In this document: in pieces, positions 28,632 through 37,617 of the stretch
Numbering within the stretch: position 1 is the first letter of the stretch
Layout: the number at the start of each line of letters is the position of its first letter
Source of the DNA: Candidatus Gastranaerophilales bacterium
GTDB lineage: Bacteria; Cyanobacteriota; Vampirovibrionia; Gastranaerophilales; Gastranaerophilaceae
Assembly (NCBI GenBank): GCA_944325735.1
Contig: CALVBI010000003.1
Location: forward strand, 211,051-275,050
Reading direction: 5' to 3'
Length of the DNA: 64,000 nucleotides
The notes under the pieces: generated by a model
Database searches by the model: none
Told to the model about the DNA's origin: nothing
What the model saw: only the letters and a program-made list of their open reading frames with translations
Position numbers and translations under genes: made by a program

Positions 28632-29939
28632 GTGAAAAACAAAATTTTAATGTTCTGGTTTATCGTTGGAGTAATCATTGTATCAATAGCTCTAATAGTG
28701 ATAAAACCAACAAAATTAGGTCTGGACTTGGTTGGCGGTTCAAGATTAATTCTTGAAGCAGAAACAACTGATTCTATTGCAAAAATAACACCTGATGTTA
28801 TGAGCAGACTACAATTCGCGATTGAACAACGTGTAAACAAACTTGGTGTTGCAGAAACTGTTGTTCAACAAGTAGGTGAAAAAAGATTACTAATTGAAAT
28901 TCCAAACGTAACAGATTTGAAAGAAGCAAAAGCTTTCATCGGTGAAACTGCCCAATTGGAATTTAAAAAAGAAGGAAAAGCTGCTGACGGATCTCCTATT
29001 TGGGTATCTACAGGACTAACTGGTAGAGATTTATCTAAATCAACATTAAGTACAGATTCAACCGGTCAATGGGTTGTATCATTAGAATTTAATGCTGAAG
29101 GTTCTAAAAAATTCGCAGACTTAACTAAAGCATTAGTTGGTCAACAAATGGCAATTTTCTTTGATGGAGAATTACAATCAGCTCCTCGTGTAAACGAAGC
29201 TATCTACGGCGGTAAAGCTCAAATTTCAGGCGGAGACAGCGGATTTGCTTATGATGAAGCTGAAAGAATGGTAAATTTATTAAACGCAGGAGCATTACCA
29301 GTTCCTGCTAAAATTGTTGAAGAAAATACTGTAGGACCTACATTAGGTGCAGATAGTATTGCAAAATCTAAAAAAGCAGGTATCATTGGACTTTCTGCTG
29401 TTATGATATTTATGATAGCTTTCTATCACGTACCTGGTCTAATTGCAGACATTGCGTTAATAATTTACAGTTTAATCTTGTTTGCATTATTCAAAACAAT
29501 CCCTGTAACATTAACTCTTGCAGGTATAGCAGGTTTTATCCTGTCTATTGGTATGGCAGTAGATGCTAATATTCTTATTTTTGAAAGAACAAAAGAAGAA
29601 TTGAGAGCTGGTAGAAATTTATTTACTGCAATCAATTCAGGCTTTGATAGAGCATTCACAAGTATTTTCGATTCAAACATGACTACAATTATCACTTGTA
29701 CAATCCTTTATCTGTTAGGAACAAGTGTTGTTAAAGGCTTTGCCCTTACTCTTGCACTCGGTGTAATTGTATCTATGTTCAGTGCAATCACAGTTACTAA
29801 AAACTTCATGCACTTAATCTTTGGTACTGGAGAATTAAAACATCCTGCATTATTCGGATTAAGAAAAGATGAAATCGGACAAAGCTACGAAGCTACAGAA
29901 ACAAAACGTGAAAAAGCTCGTTTTGGGATCTTAGATTAA
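28632..29939 (+). CDS. secD: Protein translocase subunit SecD
   Basis: SecD and SecF use the proton gradient to help pull secreted proteins out of the SecYEG channel. The 435 residues show the N-terminal helix, LGLDLVGGSRLILE, the P1 domain, then VNLLNAGALPVPAKIVEENTVGPTLGADSI, and the six-helix membrane domain with MAVDANILIFERTKEEL. It starts with GTG at 28632 after AAGAGGA. secF follows 38 bases later. Confidence 0.95.
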   Translation: MKNKILMFWFIVGVIIVSIALIVIKPTKLGLDLVGGSRLILEAETTDSIAKITPDVMSRLQFAIEQRVNKLGVAETVVQQVGEKRLLIEIPNVTDLKEAKAFIGETAQLEFKKEGKAADGSPIWVSTGLTGRDLSKSTLSTDSTGQWVVSLEFNAEGSKKFADLTKALVGQQMAIFFDGELQSAPRVNEAIYGGKAQISGGDSGFAYDEAERMVNLLNAGALPVPAKIVEENTVGPTLGADSIAKSKKAGIIGLSAVMIFMIAFYHVPGLIADIALIIYSLILFALFKTIPVTLTLAGIAGFILSIGMAVDANILIFERTKEELRAGRNLFTAINSGFDRAFTSIFDSNMTTIITCTILYLLGTSVVKGFALTLALGVIVSMFSAITVTKNFMHLIFGTGELKHPALFGLRKDEIGQSYEATETKREKARFGILD

Positions 29940-29977
29940 TAAAACATGGAACGAAATAAATTAAGAAAGGCAATATA

Positions 29978-30955
29978 ATGATAAATACAGGAAAGAAAAA
30001 TTTAGTTCATGTTGTAAAATACAGATGGTGGTGGATGCTTTTAACTACAATTTTGTTAGTTCCGGGGATTATCGCAATGATTTATTCATCTGTAACTTAC
30101 TCAAATCATGCTCCTATGAAAGTAGGTATTGATTATACAGGCGGAACTATTTTACAATACGGACTTGAACAGAAATTAGGCAACAGCGACGTTGCAAAAA
30201 CTCGTGAAACTTTAGAAAAAGCAGGGATTGAAAATCCTTACATTCAAATTTTGAACGTTAACAACGAGCAGCAAAACAATACTAAATCAAATATTAATTC
30301 TATAATTTCAATTAGAACTAAATTTATTGATAAAGATTCTGCTGATCAAGATAAAATTACAGAACAATTAAAAACAGAATACACAAATCCTGAGTTAATT
30401 TCTGTAAGTTCAGTAGGACCTACAATGGGTAAAGAATTATTCAAAAACTCATTAATCGCAGTAACTTTAGCATTCTTAGGAATTGTAGCATACCTATCAT
30501 TCAGATTTAGATTTGATTATGCACTAGCTGCAATTTTAGGTGTATTGCATGACGTTATATTTGTATGTGGAGTATTCTCAATACTAGGTTTGTTATACAA
30601 TGTTCAAATTGACGGTTTATTTATTACAGCAGTATTAACAGTTATCGGGTTCTCTGTTCACGACACAATCGTTGTATTTGACAGAATTAGAGAAAACTTA
30701 AGATATTATTCAAAGAAAATGTCTTTTGGTGAAATTGTTGATGCTTCAGTAAATCAAACTTTAACAAGAAGTATAAATACATCATTAACAACATTAATTA
30801 CATTATTAGCTCTATATTTCTGGGGCGGTGTAACAACAAAAGACTTCGTTCTTGCAATGATATTAGGTATTACAATAGGTACTTATTCAAGTATCTTCTT
30901 CTGCAGTATGTTAGTTGATTTCTGGAACGACAAACAACAAACAAAAACAGCTTAA
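29978..30955 (+). CDS. secF: Protein translocase subunit SecF
   Basis: The 325-residue partner of SecD has VGIDYTGGTILQYGL in its first periplasmic loop, SSVGPTMGKELFKNSLIAV, the membrane motif VIGFSVHDTIVVFDRIRENLR, and NQTLTRSINTSLTTL. It is the second gene of a secDF operon, closed by a terminator. Confidence 0.95.
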   Translation: MINTGKKNLVHVVKYRWWWMLLTTILLVPGIIAMIYSSVTYSNHAPMKVGIDYTGGTILQYGLEQKLGNSDVAKTRETLEKAGIENPYIQILNVNNEQQNNTKSNINSIISIRTKFIDKDSADQDKITEQLKTEYTNPELISVSSVGPTMGKELFKNSLIAVTLAFLGIVAYLSFRFRFDYALAAILGVLHDVIFVCGVFSILGLLYNVQIDGLFITAVLTVIGFSVHDTIVVFDRIRENLRYYSKKMSFGEIVDASVNQTLTRSINTSLTTLITLLALYFWGGVTTKDFVLAMILGITIGTYSSIFFCSMLVDFWNDKQQTKTA

Positions 30956-30978
30956 GTTTAACAATAAAATAACAAACA

Positions 30979-31012
30979 AAAAAATACCTCTTTAAATAAG
31001 AGGTATTTTTTT
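30979..31012. terminator. Bidirectional intrinsic terminator
   Basis: AAAAAATACCTCTT and its exact complement form a 14-bp stem with a 5-base loop. It lies between the convergent secF and pdxA-type genes and touches the stop codon of the latter. Confidence 0.9.
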
Positions 31013-31982
31013 ATAAAACTGCTTTTATTGCTTCAATCATACCAGTTTCATCTGCAATATTTTTACCTGCTATATCAAACGCTGTTCCATGTCCCGGAGA
31101 AGTTCTTATTATATCCAGCCCTATTGTCATATTAACAGTCTTATCTCCAGCAACAGTTTTAATAGGAATTAAACCTTGGTCATGATAATTTGCAATACAA
31201 CAATCATAACAAGAAGAACTGATGTCAGGAAGACAAGAAGGCAAGCTATTTAAAATATTATTATTTTGTTTTTGACTTTCAAGGAAATACTCTTTTGCAA
31301 GTTTTATAAATAACGTATCTGCAGGCAAAGGATTTGTAATATTCACACCTTTCTCTCTTAATTCATTCACTGCAGGAATTAAAATATCAATTTCTTCTCG
31401 CCCTAAAATTCCATCTTCTCCAGCATGAGGATTAAATCCGCAGAGTGCAAACTTTGGCTCTATAATTCCTAATTTTTTTACAAAAAATTCTTTTAAATTC
31501 AGGATTTTTTCAACAACCATATTTTTAGTAAGATTAATATCTTTCAATGCAACATGGCGAGTTAAAAGTAATACTCTGAAATTACCTGCGACAAAAAGCA
31601 TTTCAGCTAATTGCTTATCATGAGCTAAATATTTTTGCAAAATTTCTGTCTGCCCATTGAAATTATGCCCTGCAAGATAAAGCGCATTCTTTGCAACAGG
31701 TGCTGTCACAATAGCTTCTACCCCAATTTCACAAGCTAATTTAACAGATTGAAATGAAAATTCTCCTGATTCTTTTGTAATTTTACCAGGACAAATATCA
31801 GAGTCATAAGGAACCTCAATAATTTCGTAATCCTTATCTAATTTTCCATAATAATCTAAAATTTTTTTATTAGAAATTAAAGCAATTTTATTTTGAGGCA
31901 AATCTAATTTATTCAATGCTTTTATAGTAATTTCAGCACCAATACCATTTGGATCACCAGTTGTAATAACAATCTTAGGCAT
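31011..31982 (-). CDS. PdxA-family dehydrogenase, probably PdxA2 (4-phospho-D-threonate/erythronate)
   Basis: The protein has the PdxA fold: ITTGDPNGIGAEI, TAPVAKNALYLAGHNFNGQTEIL, metal-binding His residues (FNPHAGEDG, NYHDQGLIPIK) and GHGTAFDIAGK. PdxA makes pyridoxal phosphate precursor; PdxA2 instead oxidises 4-phospho-D-threonate or erythronate. It is preceded by a DUF1537 acid-sugar kinase whose 3' end it overlaps, the pairing known for PdxA2, so the catabolic role is preferred. The frame can begin at a TTG (32006) or ATG (31997); I chose ATG 31982 because families begin at MPKIVITTGDPNG. A vitamin B6 role is not excluded. Confidence 0.85.
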   Translation of the reverse strand: MPKIVITTGDPNGIGAEITIKALNKLDLPQNKIALISNKKILDYYGKLDKDYEIIEVPYDSDICPGKITKESGEFSFQSVKLACEIGVEAIVTAPVAKNALYLAGHNFNGQTEILQKYLAHDKQLAEMLFVAGNFRVLLLTRHVALKDINLTKNMVVEKILNLKEFFVKKLGIIEPKFALCGFNPHAGEDGILGREEIDILIPAVNELREKGVNITNPLPADTLFIKLAKEYFLESQKQNNNILNSLPSCLPDISSSCYDCCIANYHDQGLIPIKTVAGDKTVNMTIGLDIIRTSPGHGTAFDIAGKNIADETGMIEAIKAVL

Positions 31983-33297
31983 CTTGCAATCCGCCATGAG
32001 TTTCAAAATATCTCAAAATATCAATTAAAGTATTTGCAGTTCCAAGATTTCCTGATTTTGTAACAATCCATTGAGCATTATGGTCAAGAGTAAGAGCAAT
32101 TGCAGGAGCAACTTCATCTATTAATTGTAATTGATAAGCTCCAATAGCATTACAACACTTATAGGAAGTTTCACCTCCTAAAGTAATAAGAATAGCTTCT
32201 TTCTTTGCTAATACTCGTTTTGTCAACTCTGCTAAGAAATCAGTAATTACAGTTGCTAAATTTGCTTTAGTCAATTCAGCATTTAGTGAATCTTCTGAAA
32301 AACCGTCAAAATCCTTAATCAGATGAGAAGTATGAACAATTACAGTATTATCAAATCTTAAATTAGATACAACCCTGTCAACTAATTCATCTTTTACACC
32401 ATCTAAAACAGTCTTCAAATCAAGACTTATAGATAAAACATCTTCAAATTCATCACTGTTTTCAAGCTTTTCAATCTGATTAGCAGTAATTTGAGTTGCA
32501 CTACCTGATACAATAAATTTAGGCAATCTCGGAAATGTTTTTATAATATGTTCACAATCTAAATCAGCAAACCAAAATTCACTCAATGCCTGTGCAAACG
32601 CAGCAGTTCCAGCCGGCAAAATTTTATAATCACATTTCTTTATAGCCAAAGCAACCTGTTCTATATCAACAGTTGATACGGCATCTGTAATTATTAATTT
32701 TTTACCTTCATTTATTAATTCATTAATCTTTTGTAAAATAGGACCTGCACCTTTCATAATAGTTTTTAATTCAATTTGTCCTATTAAATTTTGATACTCA
32801 GGTAAAATTTGGGATTTCAACAATGTAGGCAAATGAGATTCAAAAATTGGAGAATGCGGATCTCTAGCCATTTCTGTACGTTCTATCGGAATACCTCTTA
32901 AAAGATGATAACCTCCAACTGTAGTTCTTGTTTCTGCCGGGAAAGCAGGCAAAACAATTGAGGCATCATAATTTAATGCAGCTAAGATTCCTAAAACTTC
33001 TACAGCAATATTACCTCTTACGGTAGAGTCAATTTTTTTATAAAAATAATCTGGATTTAACTTTTCTTCAAGCATTTTTGCAGCTTTTAAGACTTTTTCA
33101 TAAGCAATTTCTGGCTCAACATTTCTTGATTCTGTAGAAATAGCCCAAGTTTGAGTATTCTTTATATTTAAAGGTTCAATTTCATCAGACAGTAATATCT
33201 GCGTATTAGCCCCTTTTAAATGGAATTGAAGAGCAGTATCATTTGCTCCTGTTAAATCATCTGCAATTATACCTACAATATTTGAATTAATTATCAT
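31975..33297 (-). CDS. Four-carbon acid sugar kinase (DUF1537)
   Basis: The 440-residue protein matches the DUF1537 kinase family, which phosphorylates D-threonate or D-erythronate before a PdxA2-type dehydrogenase. Visible are the N-terminal GIIADDLTGANDTALQF, STESRNVEPEIAYEKV, FYKKIDSTVRGNIAVEVLG (substrate domain), PAFPAETRTTVGGYHL, FIVSGSATQITANQ and LITLGGETSYKCC with the C-terminal nucleotide-binding part. Its ATG overlaps the ssb stop (ATGA), and it overlaps the pdxA-type gene by up to 32 bases. Substrate (threonate, erythronate or another) is not decided by sequence. Confidence 0.88.
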   Translation of the reverse strand: MIINSNIVGIIADDLTGANDTALQFHLKGANTQILLSDEIEPLNIKNTQTWAISTESRNVEPEIAYEKVLKAAKMLEEKLNPDYFYKKIDSTVRGNIAVEVLGILAALNYDASIVLPAFPAETRTTVGGYHLLRGIPIERTEMARDPHSPIFESHLPTLLKSQILPEYQNLIGQIELKTIMKGAGPILQKINELINEGKKLIITDAVSTVDIEQVALAIKKCDYKILPAGTAAFAQALSEFWFADLDCEHIIKTFPRLPKFIVSGSATQITANQIEKLENSDEFEDVLSISLDLKTVLDGVKDELVDRVVSNLRFDNTVIVHTSHLIKDFDGFSEDSLNAELTKANLATVITDFLAELTKRVLAKKEAILITLGGETSYKCCNAIGAYQLQLIDEVAPAIALTLDHNAQWIVTKSGNLGTANTLIDILRYFETHGGLQDA

Positions 33298-33635
33298 AAC
33301 TGATCTTGCTCAATATCTCTTTTTGAACCTAGTAATCTTATACTGCTTGCAATGATTAGAAAATTTTCTCTTTCATTGCCTGTAGCTTTATCAGTCCATT
33401 TATTTTGACCAATTCTGCCATCTACAGCAACCTGAACACCTTTTTTTACATATTCGCCTGCAAATTCAGCTAATTTATCCCATACATCGATATTAAACCA
33501 ATCGGCTACTTCAGATTTTGTTTTAGGATCCCAACGATTTACCGCTATTGAAAAATTAGCTTTTACTTTTCCTGATTCAAAATATTTTATTTCGGCATCT
33601 CTGCCTACTCTACCGACTAAGACTGCTGTATTCAT
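33294..33635 (-). CDS. ssb: Single-stranded DNA-binding protein, short form
   Basis: The 113-residue protein is an OB-fold SSB: MNTAVLVGRVGRDAEIKY, ANFSIAVNRW, WFNIDVWDKLAEFAGEYVKKG and VAVDGRIGQNKW. It ends in GSKRDIEQDQL and lacks the long Gly/Gln-rich linker and the acidic DDDIPF-like tip that recruit partner proteins in most bacterial SSBs. It may be a second, specialised SSB. The ATG follows AGAGGT. It heads a three-gene overlapping run with two sugar-acid genes, an odd pairing. Confidence 0.88.
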   Translation of the reverse strand: MNTAVLVGRVGRDAEIKYFESGKVKANFSIAVNRWDPKTKSEVADWFNIDVWDKLAEFAGEYVKKGVQVAVDGRIGQNKWTDKATGNERENFLIIASSIRLLGSKRDIEQDQL

Positions 33636-33795
33636 TTATTACCTCTTTTCTTTAATAATGATATTTTATAACAAATAATAATAATTTTTCATGCCTGTAA
33701 AAGCTATGTAACTTTTTGTAAAAACTTAATTTATATGATATCAATAAATATCTTTACAAGGTTTAATTAATAAAGAAAATCTAAGGAGATAAAGT

Positions 33796-34650
33796 ATGGC
33801 TATATATCCAATACAACCTAAAGACAACAGAACTCAAAATAATATAATGGCAATTTCTACAGGAATTTGTGCAGGAACTGCAGGTGCAATTGCAGGTTCT
33901 ACATATGCACCAAGAGCTGCTAAAAATTTAGATGAATTACTAAATGCAAACTCTGATGTTTTTTTCAAAACTATTGATAATATGCAAAATACTAAATCTC
34001 TAGATGCTGTTTCAAAATCTTGGGGACTTATTCCAGCAAGAGCAGTATTAGATAACTTAGAAGTCAGAATAAACAATGCTTTTCCTGGAGATAAAATATC
34101 TTCAACAGACTTTAAACAACAATTAATTAAGCAAGAAAAAGATGCAAAAAATGCAAACAAAAAAATTGATGCATTTATAAATTACTTAACGAATAAAAAA
34201 GGCAAAAATATTTCTTTAGAAGAATATTTTAACGAAATAAAAAAAAGAGAGATTCTCCCTGAAAATATTATCAATATTGTAAAAAAAGATATCGTTGAAG
34301 CAATCGGAGAAGACGGATATAAAGCACCTAATCCAATTAATGACACAACTATTGATATGTTTAAGTCTTCAAGAGATATCGCAATTAATGTAACAAATAA
34401 AGAATTAGAATTATATAAAAACCTAGCAAAAGTTGAAAAAAATGGATTTTTACATAAAAAAGATATGCTAAAATCAGCAAAGAAAGAAATTAAGCCAGTT
34501 ATAGATAACATGCTACAAGACTTTTCTTTTGATTCTGTGAAAAAGTTTGTCCCACAAACAGGCAAAACTAAATGGGCTTTAATTACAGGTGGAGCAGCAG
34601 CATTAATTTCAGCAGCTTGTGTAAAACTTTTTGGTAATAAAAATTCTTAA
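33796..34650 (+). CDS. Protein of unknown function with two glycine/alanine-rich membrane segments
   Basis: The 284 residues begin with a small-residue hydrophobic segment near residues 19-38 (MAISTGICAGTAGAIAGSTY) and end with another (WALITGGAAALISAACVKLF, about 259-278). Between them is a Lys/Asn/Asp-rich, largely helical region of about 210 residues. The two ends could anchor it in a membrane. ATG follows AAGGAG at good spacing. No family is recognised. It precedes thrS, which has its own promoter. Confidence 0.72.
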   Translation: MAIYPIQPKDNRTQNNIMAISTGICAGTAGAIAGSTYAPRAAKNLDELLNANSDVFFKTIDNMQNTKSLDAVSKSWGLIPARAVLDNLEVRINNAFPGDKISSTDFKQQLIKQEKDAKNANKKIDAFINYLTNKKGKNISLEEYFNEIKKREILPENIINIVKKDIVEAIGEDGYKAPNPINDTTIDMFKSSRDIAINVTNKELELYKNLAKVEKNGFLHKKDMLKSAKKEIKPVIDNMLQDFSFDSVKKFVPQTGKTKWALITGGAAALISAACVKLFGNKNS

Positions 34651-34651
34651 C

Positions 34652-34680
34652 TTGTAATTCTTATATATTAGTAGTATAAA
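34652..34680 (+). promoter_or_regulatory. Promoter of thrS
   Basis: TTGTAA (34652-34657) and TATAAA (34675-34680) are 17 bases apart, right after the stop of the preceding gene, placing the start of thrS mRNA near 34687. Confidence 0.7.
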
Positions 34681-34693
34681 GTTGATTGTAGTT

Positions 34694-34750
34694 AGTTAGG
34701 GGGATCCACCCCGTTATTGGTCTTTCGAATGTTATCGTTGACCGGAAAGG
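34694..34750 (+). promoter_or_regulatory. Structured leader of thrS
   Basis: Two hairpins are predicted ahead of the thrS Shine-Dalgarno sequence. The first is GGGG-GATCCA-CCCC. The second pairs TTGGTC with GACCGG (two G-U pairs) around an inner CGA/TCG stem. The block is GC-rich compared with its surroundings. No T-box hallmark (AGGGTGG-like) is visible. It may serve in control of thrS translation, which is inference. Confidence 0.4.
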
Positions 34751-34756
34751 ATAAAA

Positions 34757-36562
34757 ATGGAAAAAAACGAATCAACTTTAAGTGTTTTAAGACACTCAAC
34801 ATCACACATTATGGCTCAAGCTGTTCAAAAGCTTTTTCCGTCTGCAAAGTTAGCTATCGGACCTGCTGTAGAGAACGGCTTTTATTATGACTTCGATTTA
34901 ACAGATGGGCACGCTTTTACCCAAGAAGATCTTGTTAAAATCGAAGAAGAAATGAAAAATATTGTAAAACAAAATCTTTCATTCGAAAAATATGTAATTC
35001 CTGATGTTGACAAACAAATCGCAGAATTTAAAGCTGAAGGTGAAATTTACAAAGCAGAATTATTAGAAGAACACAGAAATGACAACCCAACATTGTACTT
35101 AACAAAAGACAAAGATGGAAATGTTCTTTTTAACGACCTATGTGCAGGTCCTCACCTTCCAAATACATCATATATTAAAGCAAATGCATTCAAATTACTA
35201 AAAGTTGCAGGAGCTTACTGGAGAGGTAATGCTAAAAATAAAATGCTTCAAAGAATTTATGCTACAGCATTCTGGAGCAAAGAAGATTTAGGAGATTACT
35301 TGCATTTCTTAGAAGAAGCAGACAAACGTGACCATAGAAAAATTGGAGCAAAACTTGATTTATTCTCAACAAGAGATGAATTAGGCGGAGGTCTTGTTCT
35401 ATGGCATCCAAATTTAGCAGTTGTTAGAGAAGAAATTGAAAATTACTGGAGAACAGAACATAGAAAACGCGGATATGTAATTGTAAATACCCCTCATATT
35501 GCAAAATCTAAATTATGGGAAATCTCAGGTCACGCAGACCACTACCGCGAAAATATGTTCTTTATCCAAAAAGATGAAGATTCAGATGAACAATTCATTT
35601 TAAAACCAATGAATTGTCCGTTCCACATATTAATTTACCAAGCAAACAGATATTCTTACCGTTCATTACCTTTGAGAATGGCAGAATTAGGAACTGTATA
35701 CAGAAAAGAAAAATCAGGAGCTCTATCAGGCCTTACTCGTGTACAAGGCTTTACTCAAGATGATGCTCACATTTTCTGTACACCTGAACAATTAGTAGAT
35801 GAAATCAATGAAATTATCGACTTTGTAGCTGATACAATGGAAATTTTCAACATGAAATTTGAAGTTGAATTATCTACACGTCCGGAAAGTTATGTTGGGG
35901 AAATCGAAAACTGGAACAGAGCAGAAGCAGGTCTGAAAGAAGCAATGGACAGACGTGGAATGAAATATGATATCAATGAAGGTGATGGCGCATTTTACGG
36001 TCCAAAAATTGACTTCAAAGTTAAAGATGCAATCGGCAGAACTTGGCAATGTGCTACTATTCAATTAGACTTTAACTTACCTGAAAGATTTGATATTAAA
36101 TACCAAGATAAAGACGGTTCAATGAAAACTCCTGTAATGTTACACCGTGTAATTTTCGGATCAATGGAACGTTTCCATGGTATCTTAATAGAACATTACG
36201 CAGGCGCATTCCCAACATGGCTTGCACCTACACAAGTTGCAATAGTTCCAATCAGCAACGAAAAACACATTGACTTTGCTGAAAAAGTATACAAAAAAAT
36301 GCGCGACAAAGGTATAAGAGTAAATCTTGATGACAGATCTGAAAGTATGAATTACAAAATCAGAGAAAGCTTACAAGATAAGAAAATTCCTTACGTATGC
36401 GTAATCGGGGATAAGGAAATTGAAGCAAATTCAGTTGCTGTAAGAGCTCGTGGTATTGGCCAAGTAGGCACTATGAGTGTAGACGAATTCATTTCAAAAA
36501 TCGAAAATGAAATTCATTCTCGCAACTCAGAATCATTTGCAAAGGAAATAGTCAAAGTATAA
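34757..36562 (+). CDS. thrS: Threonyl-tRNA synthetase
   Basis: ThrRS charges tRNA-Thr. The 601 residues begin directly in the editing region (RHSTSHIMAQAVQKLFP, CAGPHLPNTSYI) and lack the N-terminal TGS domain of the E. coli enzyme (642 residues). The catalytic core has the zinc and class II motifs (MNCPFHILIY, YRSLPLRMAELGTVYRKEKSG, QDDAHIFC and GSMERFHGILIEHYAGAFP), then the anticodon domain. It has its own promoter and ends at a strong terminator. TGS loss is a trait reported for cyanobacteria, from memory. Confidence 0.96.
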   Translation: MEKNESTLSVLRHSTSHIMAQAVQKLFPSAKLAIGPAVENGFYYDFDLTDGHAFTQEDLVKIEEEMKNIVKQNLSFEKYVIPDVDKQIAEFKAEGEIYKAELLEEHRNDNPTLYLTKDKDGNVLFNDLCAGPHLPNTSYIKANAFKLLKVAGAYWRGNAKNKMLQRIYATAFWSKEDLGDYLHFLEEADKRDHRKIGAKLDLFSTRDELGGGLVLWHPNLAVVREEIENYWRTEHRKRGYVIVNTPHIAKSKLWEISGHADHYRENMFFIQKDEDSDEQFILKPMNCPFHILIYQANRYSYRSLPLRMAELGTVYRKEKSGALSGLTRVQGFTQDDAHIFCTPEQLVDEINEIIDFVADTMEIFNMKFEVELSTRPESYVGEIENWNRAEAGLKEAMDRRGMKYDINEGDGAFYGPKIDFKVKDAIGRTWQCATIQLDFNLPERFDIKYQDKDGSMKTPVMLHRVIFGSMERFHGILIEHYAGAFPTWLAPTQVAIVPISNEKHIDFAEKVYKKMRDKGIRVNLDDRSESMNYKIRESLQDKKIPYVCVIGDKEIEANSVAVRARGIGQVGTMSVDEFISKIENEIHSRNSESFAKEIVKV

Positions 36563-36571
36563 ATTTACTTT

Positions 36572-36601
36572 TAAAGGACGGCAATTTAGCCGTCCTTTTT
36601 T
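36572..36601 (+). terminator. Intrinsic terminator of thrS
   Basis: AAAGGACGGC and GCCGTCCTTT form a 10-bp stem with a 6-base loop followed by a T run, 10 bases past the thrS stop. Confidence 0.9.
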
Positions 36602-36618
36602 AAATATGAGGGGCTATA

Positions 36619-37599
36619 ATGAAAAAAAATATATTCTGGTTTCTTGCAGGTGCTATTACAATCTTTATTATTTTCATTTCTTTTATTGTTTTTAACAACT
36701 TAAAAAAAGAAAATCTTCCTGATTCACAACAGCTTGCAAATGCTTACACCGAACTTGACAGAGTTTTATACATAAGAGCTGTTAGCAGATTTAAAAACGG
36801 TGATGTTAAAAATTCTCTTGAAGATATGAAAACACGTGAAAGTATAAGAAAACTTATTCATTCTAAAAATGAACCGTATTTAAAAGATAAGGATGAAGCT
36901 GTTGATTGTCTTACCAGACTGAATGATTTGAATGAAAAAATCAAACAAAATCCTAATAATTACAAACTTTATTATGAACGTGCAAATCTCAAAAACAAGC
37001 CAACTGTTTCAATGTTTGAAAATGATGAACAATCTTTTTGTTCTGATTTTAAATCAGCCGTAAAGGATTATTCAAAAGTAATAGAACTCAAGCCAGACTT
37101 GAAAGAGGCTTACGAAAAAAGAGCAGATGCTATAGGCATGAGTATAAATGGCATCAGTTATAATACATCCGAAAAAGATAAATTTGACAAATTACTTAAA
37201 GAAAAATTTCATCAAATGATTTCTGATTATGAAAAAGCAATTGAATTAAATGGTACGTCTACACAAATAGGACTAAAACTAGCAGGAGCTTATTTTAGTG
37301 ACGGACAATACGAAAAAGCCCTCAAAACTTATGATAAATACCCTCAGGGAGATGACTTTGGCTACGTTCATTATTATGGCAAAGCCTTATGTTATTATGA
37401 ATTAAAAAATTATAAAAAAGTTATTGAAAATCTTGACTTATTTATTGAATATAATCCAAAATTGTGCAAAAAAATTACAGGAAAATGTCTACCATCCCGC
37501 AACGGAGAAAAAACTTACTATCATTTGAGAGCTAAAGCAAATTGGAAACTTCACAAATATTCTGAATGGTTCAAAGATATTAAAAAAGGTCGGTTTTAA
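36619..37599 (+). CDS. Membrane-anchored tetratricopeptide repeat protein
   Basis: The 326-residue protein has an N-terminal membrane helix (FWFLAGAITIFIIFISFIVF) and a soluble domain with at least four TPR-like units, for example YKLYYERANLKNKP and AVKDYSKVIELKPDLKEAY, then ALKTYDKYPQ and YYGKALCYYELKNYKKVIENL. It probably faces the periplasm and acts as a protein-binding scaffold. It has its own short upstream region after the thrS terminator; its last codons form part of a perfect palindromic terminator shared with the flavodiiron operon. Partner unknown. Confidence 0.82.
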   Translation: MKKNIFWFLAGAITIFIIFISFIVFNNLKKENLPDSQQLANAYTELDRVLYIRAVSRFKNGDVKNSLEDMKTRESIRKLIHSKNEPYLKDKDEAVDCLTRLNDLNEKIKQNPNNYKLYYERANLKNKPTVSMFENDEQSFCSDFKSAVKDYSKVIELKPDLKEAYEKRADAIGMSINGISYNTSEKDKFDKLLKEKFHQMISDYEKAIELNGTSTQIGLKLAGAYFSDGQYEKALKTYDKYPQGDDFGYVHYYGKALCYYELKNYKKVIENLDLFIEYNPKLCKKITGKCLPSRNGEKTYYHLRAKANWKLHKYSEWFKDIKKGRF

Positions 37600-37617
37600 A
37601 ACCGACCTTAACTTTTT
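37587..37617. terminator. Bidirectional terminator inside the end of the TPR gene
   Basis: A perfect 24-base palindrome (arms AAGGTCGGTTTT and AAAACCGACCTT) spans the last codons of the TPR gene. On the minus strand it is followed by a run of T, giving a strong terminator for the flavodiiron operon. Confidence 0.85.

Noticed and set aside
34687-34756. T-box riboswitch before thrS
   Set aside because: No T-box consensus or terminator/antiterminator pair; only two short hairpins.
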